Assembly (NCBI GenBank): GCA_011772275.1
Contig: WVZU01000117.1
Span: 1,037-11,464, forward strand
Origin: Planctomycetales bacterium
GTDB taxonomy: Bacteria; Planctomycetota; Planctomycetia; Pirellulales; UBA7805
Length of the DNA stretch: 10,428 nt
Direction of reading: 5' to 3'
Part shown: one piece after another, positions 7,760-10,428 of the stretch
Position numbering within the stretch: position 1 is the stretch's first letter
How the letters are laid out: the number at the start of each line of letters is the position of its first letter
The notes under the pieces: model-generated
Databases searched by the model: none
Seen by the model: the letters and a program-made list of their open reading frames with translations, nothing else
Told to the model about the DNA's origin: nothing
Translations under genes and position numbers: made by a program

Positions 7760-7777
7760 GGGGAGGGAGGGGGAGGG
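7760..7777 (+). other. Canonical G-quadruplex motif after the activator stop
   Basis: Immediately after the TGA stop, the + strand reads GGGGAGGGAGGGGGAGGG: four runs of at least three G separated by single A residues. This meets the usual G3+N1-7 definition with the shortest possible loops, a pattern expected to be very stable in DNA and RNA. It sits at the boundary between the argH cluster and the hemX-hemA pair, so it could affect termination, mRNA 3'-end stability or downstream expression. No effect is shown by sequence alone. Confidence 0.8.
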
Positions 7778-7814
7778 AAGCGACGCGTGTGGGGGGCCGG
7801 ATCCAAACAGGGGC

Positions 7815-7826
7815 GTTTGACGTAAC
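7815..7826 (+). repeat. Intergenic motif GTTTGACGTAAC, copy 2
   Basis: This is an exact copy of the 12-mer found upstream of argH. It ends 30 bp before the ATG of the hemX-like gene. No well-spaced -10 hexamer follows it here, so it may not be a simple -35 element. Confidence 0.55.
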
Positions 7827-7856
7827 TGGACCCTCGCTACGCGACCTTTGCCGCTG

Positions 7857-8999
7857 ATGCACGGTATTACGGTCACTTGTTTTGCCGCCAGTTACCTGGT
7901 GGCTTTGATGCTGGAGTTCTCGCGGCTGTTCTTTCGCAGCGGCGTGCGGGGCGCGCTCATGCTGGGCTTCGCCGGCGCCGGACTGGTGGCCCACAGCCTC
8001 TACCTGGCCGGTCGCCTGGCTCGTTTCGACGGCGGGCCGGTTTCTGGCTGGTTCGAGTGGTTCCTGCTGGCCTCCTGGATCCTGGTCGCCACCTATCTCT
8101 ATTTGGCCTGTTACCATCCGCGAAACCCGATCGGTTTGTTCATCCTGCCCCTGGTGCTGGTCTTGATCGCCGTGGGCTACCTGTTTCGTTTCGAAGGGGC
8201 CTTTGGGGGCGCGCGGCTGTGGGGCCTGGTGCATGGGCTGTCGCTGTTGATGGGCACCGTGGTGGTGCTGATCGGGTTCGTGGCGGGTGTGATGTATTTG
8301 ATCGAGGCGCATCGGCTGAAACAGAAGCGGCCGCCCGCCGGCCGGTTCCGCCTTCCCAGCCTGGAATGGGCCGAAAAGGTCAATGGGCGGACACTTGTCT
8401 TTTCCACGATTCTGCTGGGAATCGGCGTGTTGTCGGGTTTGGCCTTGAATGCCATCAATCAGTCCCAGGGGGCCATGGCGTTGCCCTGGTCGGATCCGGT
8501 AGTGTGGAGCAGTGGTGTGCTGCTGGCCTGGCTGGTGGCCGCGGCCGCCTTTAACTTTGCTTACCGCCCCGCCCGACGAGGTCGCAAAGTCGCCTACTTG
8601 ACCGTGGCCAGCATGATTTTTCTGCTGCTGGCCCTGGGAGTCATTCTGTTGGTGCCGTCCAAACATCCGTCGCAACAGGCTTTGCTGACCAACCAGCAGC
8701 TGGGATCCGCACGGTACGATGGGGCGATCCGGCGGGCCAGGCCGCCCTGCCGATGGGGGTTTCACCCTCCGACGGTAGCGATCTCCACGGTGGCGGTCAC
8801 GACGGTAGCGCTAGCGACGGTGGCGGATGGGCCCGCCGCGGACGATTTTGCCGTGATCCCCTTGGTCGCGGCAGGAGTGCGGGGGCGGGGTTGCCTGTGG
8901 CGGATCCCCGCGGGGGTTTGGTTCTGGTCCGATGGGTGTGCGGGCTGCTGTCGAGCCGTGGCTGCGTTCGGCAGCCAGAGGCCGGGTGGTTGGTTATGA
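7857..8999 (+). CDS. HemX/CcsA-like integral membrane protein, cytochrome c assembly family
   Basis: The first about 266 residues form eight hydrophobic helices, as in the HemX branch of the cytochrome c assembly (CcsA) family. Histidines lie in helices at residues 46 and 126 (VAHSLYL and LVHGLSLL), positions of the kind that ligate heme in CcsA relatives. HemX of Bacillus lowers glutamyl-tRNA reductase levels, and hemX-like genes commonly precede hemA, as here; a heme-handling or HemA-regulating role is therefore likely. The ATG at 7857 is used; a TTG at 7848 is an alternative, and neither has a good ribosome binding site. After the last helix comes an unusual tail of about 114 residues (267-380). 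It contains four five-residue repeats, TVAIS-TVAVT-TVALA-TVADG (306-325), and several Cys residues (GCAGCC). Codon third positions in the tail stay mostly G or C, which supports real coding. The stop overlaps the hemA start as ATGA. The tail could alternatively result from an old frameshift. Confidence 0.85.
   Translation: MHGITVTCFAASYLVALMLEFSRLFFRSGVRGALMLGFAGAGLVAHSLYLAGRLARFDGGPVSGWFEWFLLASWILVATYLYLACYHPRNPIGLFILPLVLVLIAVGYLFRFEGAFGGARLWGLVHGLSLLMGTVVVLIGFVAGVMYLIEAHRLKQKRPPAGRFRLPSLEWAEKVNGRTLVFSTILLGIGVLSGLALNAINQSQGAMALPWSDPVVWSSGVLLAWLVAAAAFNFAYRPARRGRKVAYLTVASMIFLLLALGVILLVPSKHPSQQALLTNQQLGSARYDGAIRRARPPCRWGFHPPTVAISTVAVTTVALATVADGPAADDFAVIPLVAAGVRGRGCLWRIPAGVWFWSDGCAGCCRAVAAFGSQRPGGWL
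8772..8831 (+). repeat. Tandem repeat, four imperfect copies of a 15-bp unit inside the hemX-like tail
   Basis: Four 15-bp units start at 8772, 8787, 8802 and 8817, each beginning ACGGT(A/G)GCG. They encode the pentapeptides TVAIS, TVAVT, TVALA and TVADG. The period is a multiple of three, so expansion or loss would keep the reading frame. The last units diverge at their ends. Confidence 0.85.
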
Positions 9000-10270
9000 A
9001 AGTCCAGCTGGTAGGTGTCAGTCATCACACAGCGCCGATCGAGTTGCGGCAGCGTCTGGCGTTCCGACCGGAACAGGTCCCGTCCGCCTTGGACGGGTTA
9101 CGTGACCGATTCCCGCAGACTGAGGCGGTGCTGCTTTCCACCTGCAACCGTGTTGAGGTCTATACGGCGGTTGACGAGGACCATGCCAGCCCTTCCCATC
9201 AGGATGTTGTGCATTTCCTGGCGGACTTTCACCAGGTGGCGGCGACGGAGATCTTTGACGACCTGTTTGAGAGGACCGGGGAAGACGCGGTTCGGCATCT
9301 GTTTTACGTGGCAGCCAGTCTGGACAGCATGGTGGTGGGTGAAGCGCAGATTTTGGGGCAGGTCAAGCAGGCCTATGTGATGGCCAACCAGGCGGGGGCC
9401 ACGGGTCCGCTGACGCATGGAATTTTCCAGGCCGCCCTCAAGACCGCTCGACGCGTGGCTGCCGAAACGACGATCAACCAGCGGCGGACCAGCGTGGCGG
9501 GGGTGGCGGTGGCGGATTTTGCCAGGCAGATCTTCGAGCGATTCGACGACAAGAAGATCCTGGTGATCGGCGCTGGCGAGATGGGGGACGAGGCCTTGCG
9601 GTACCTTTGGCACGAGGGGGGGCGGGATATCACCATCGTCAATCGGACCCAGGATAGGGCCGCCGCCTTGGCCGCTCGCTGGTCGGGTCGCGCGGTACCC
9701 TGGGATCAGCTGGACCAGCAGTTGATCGCCGCCGACCTGGTGATCAGTACCACCGGTGCCAGCCATCCGGTGATGACGCTGGACGATTTCCAGCGGATCG
9801 AACCGCATCGTTACCAGCGACCTGTCTGCATTCTGGACCTGGCGGTACCGCGCGACTTTGATCCGGCGGTCGGCGATCGGTTGGGCGTTTACCTGTACTG
9901 CATCGACGACCTGCAGGAGATCTGCCGTCGCAATCGGCTGGCTCGTGAGAAGGAGTGGCCGGCGGCAGAACGGATTATTGAAGAAGAGGCTGCCCGCTTC
10001 ATGGCCGAACTGAATCACCGCGCCACGGCCCCCACCATCCGGCGGCTGCGCGATTCGTGCGAGGTGCTGAAGCGGGACGAGCTGCAGCGGTTGTACAAGA
10101 AACTGCCCGAACTGAACGAAGTCGATCGCCAGGAAATCCAGAACACCTTCGACCGGTTCCTGAACAAGATGCTGCACCCTCCCCTGGAGTCGCTTCGCGA
10201 CGAAGCCCGCCGCGGCACGCCCCACGGACTGCTGGAAGCCCTCCGCCGGCTGTTCCAGATCAAGGACTGA
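8996..10270 (+). CDS. hemA: Glutamyl-tRNA reductase
   Basis: HemA reduces the glutamate on tRNA-Glu to glutamate-1-semialdehyde with NADPH, the first committed step of C5 tetrapyrrole (heme) synthesis. The 424-residue product has the family order: N-terminal catalytic domain (VGVSHHTAPIELRQRLAF), active-site STCNRVEVY with the nucleophile Cys at residue 50, and HLFYVAASLDSMVVGEAQIL. The NADPH-binding fold follows with VIGAGEMG (190-197), IVNRTQDRAAALAARW and ISTTGASHPVM, then ILDLAVPRDFDP and the C-terminal helical dimerisation domain. ATG 8996 is chosen because it starts directly at the conserved first strand, puts Cys at 50 as in Escherichia coli, has GGTGG 6 nt upstream (8985-8989) and overlaps the previous stop. 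The frame is open upstream to 8753, but that stretch is low in similarity to anything known. Translational coupling to the hemX-like gene suggests joint control. Confidence 0.97.
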   Translation: MKVQLVGVSHHTAPIELRQRLAFRPEQVPSALDGLRDRFPQTEAVLLSTCNRVEVYTAVDEDHASPSHQDVVHFLADFHQVAATEIFDDLFERTGEDAVRHLFYVAASLDSMVVGEAQILGQVKQAYVMANQAGATGPLTHGIFQAALKTARRVAAETTINQRRTSVAGVAVADFARQIFERFDDKKILVIGAGEMGDEALRYLWHEGGRDITIVNRTQDRAAALAARWSGRAVPWDQLDQQLIAADLVISTTGASHPVMTLDDFQRIEPHRYQRPVCILDLAVPRDFDPAVGDRLGVYLYCIDDLQEICRRNRLAREKEWPAAERIIEEEAARFMAELNHRATAPTIRRLRDSCEVLKRDELQRLYKKLPELNEVDRQEIQNTFDRFLNKMLHPPLESLRDEARRGTPHGLLEALRRLFQIKD

Positions 10271-10300
10271 CGGCCCAAGGACCGGCCAGGCTGGGGGTTT

Positions 10301-10319
10301 AGGGTGCATTTTGCACTTT
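10301..10319 (+). terminator. Weak hairpin downstream of hemA, possible terminator
   Basis: AGGGTGCA (10301-10308) can pair with TGCACTTT (10312-10319) around a TTT loop. The stem has five perfect pairs (GTGCA/TGCAC), two G-T pairs and a closing A-T pair. The following sequence lacks a T-tract (GCGTAAC), so intrinsic termination is doubtful; Rho-dependent termination or readthrough is possible. Confidence 0.3.
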
Positions 10320-10326
10320 GCGTAAC
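10316..10326 (+). repeat. Degenerate copy 3 of the GTTTGACGTAAC intergenic motif
   Basis: CTTTGCGTAAC resembles the two 12-mers upstream of argH and the hemX-like gene, with the first base changed and the central A missing. Like copy 1, it is followed by CC. It lies 46 bp after the hemA stop and could precede a gene beyond the window. Confidence 0.35.
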
Positions 10327-10373
10327 CCCCTTAGCCGATTGCAGCAACTGGTCGTTGTCGCACACGCCCGCCT

Positions 10374-10428
10374 TTCCAGTTTCATGTCAATAGCCCCCTG
10401 CTCTTCTGGCTTCATGCGAATAGCCTCG
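10374..10428. repeat. Direct repeat with 30-bp period, cut by window edge
   Basis: A 22-bp block starting at 10374 and another at 10404 match at 17 of 22 positions. Their most conserved parts are TTCATG and AATAGCC (10381-10395 and 10411-10425). The period is exactly 30 bp. The second copy is next to the right edge, so the array may continue. With only two diverged copies it does not qualify as CRISPR; a degenerate minisatellite or paired binding sites are alternatives. Confidence 0.6.

Noticed and set aside
6482..7876. 464-residue minus-strand open frame across the sigma-54 activator
   Set aside because: It mirrors the activator, which has every expected AAA+ and Fis motif. The antisense product has no recognisable features.
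8753..8995. Upstream extension of hemA in the same frame
   Set aside because: The 81 added codons precede the conserved HemA N-terminus and resemble nothing in the family. Starting at 8996 puts the catalytic Cys at residue 50, as expected.
10374..10428. CRISPR array at the right edge
   Set aside because: Only two copies are seen, they match at 17 of 22 positions, the intervening sequence is just 8 bp and no cas gene is nearby.

Overview
The window is GC-rich bacterial chromosome of ordinary housekeeping character. It carries six protein-coding genes, five complete and one cut by the left edge. I see no RNA genes, insertion sequences, phage genes or CRISPR array. The gene families, the high GC3, an exported HEAT-repeat protein and a stand-alone sigma-54 activator fit a planctomycete of the Pirellulaceae type. 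That placement is an inference from style; no marker gene here settles it.

Layout: (1) 1-2431, minus strand: carB, the large subunit of carbamoyl-phosphate synthetase, with its C-terminal part outside the window. (2) 2432-3012: a 581-bp divergent intergenic region with a 3 x 15-bp tandem repeat, a small hairpin and a good sigma-70-like promoter reading towards argH. (3) 3013-7759, plus strand: a tightly packed cluster of argH (argininosuccinate lyase), an exported HEAT-repeat protein and a sigma-54-dependent activator. The gap after argH is 17 bp, and the last two genes overlap as ATGA. (4) 7760-7856: a short gap opening with a canonical G-quadruplex motif and containing a second exact copy of a 12-mer also found upstream of argH. 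(5) 7857-10270, plus strand: a HemX/CcsA-like eight-helix membrane protein overlapping hemA (glutamyl-tRNA reductase), again by ATGA. (6) 10271-10428: a non-coding tail with a weak hairpin and two copies of a 30-bp-period repeat that runs to the window edge.

How the genes work together: CarB makes carbamoyl phosphate for arginine and pyrimidines, and ArgH performs the last step of arginine synthesis, so the divergent pair is a metabolic neighbourhood. HemX and HemA belong to the entry of C5 tetrapyrrole synthesis. The least explained part is the pair between them: a HEAT-repeat protein with a signal sequence and what looks like a degenerate receiver domain, translationally coupled to a sigma-54 activator with no sensory domain of its own. 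This is the best candidate in the window for an undescribed regulatory unit. The other items worth checking are a Gly-to-Cys change in the ArgH signature, a repeat-bearing C-terminal tail on the HemX-like protein, and the recurring intergenic motif.
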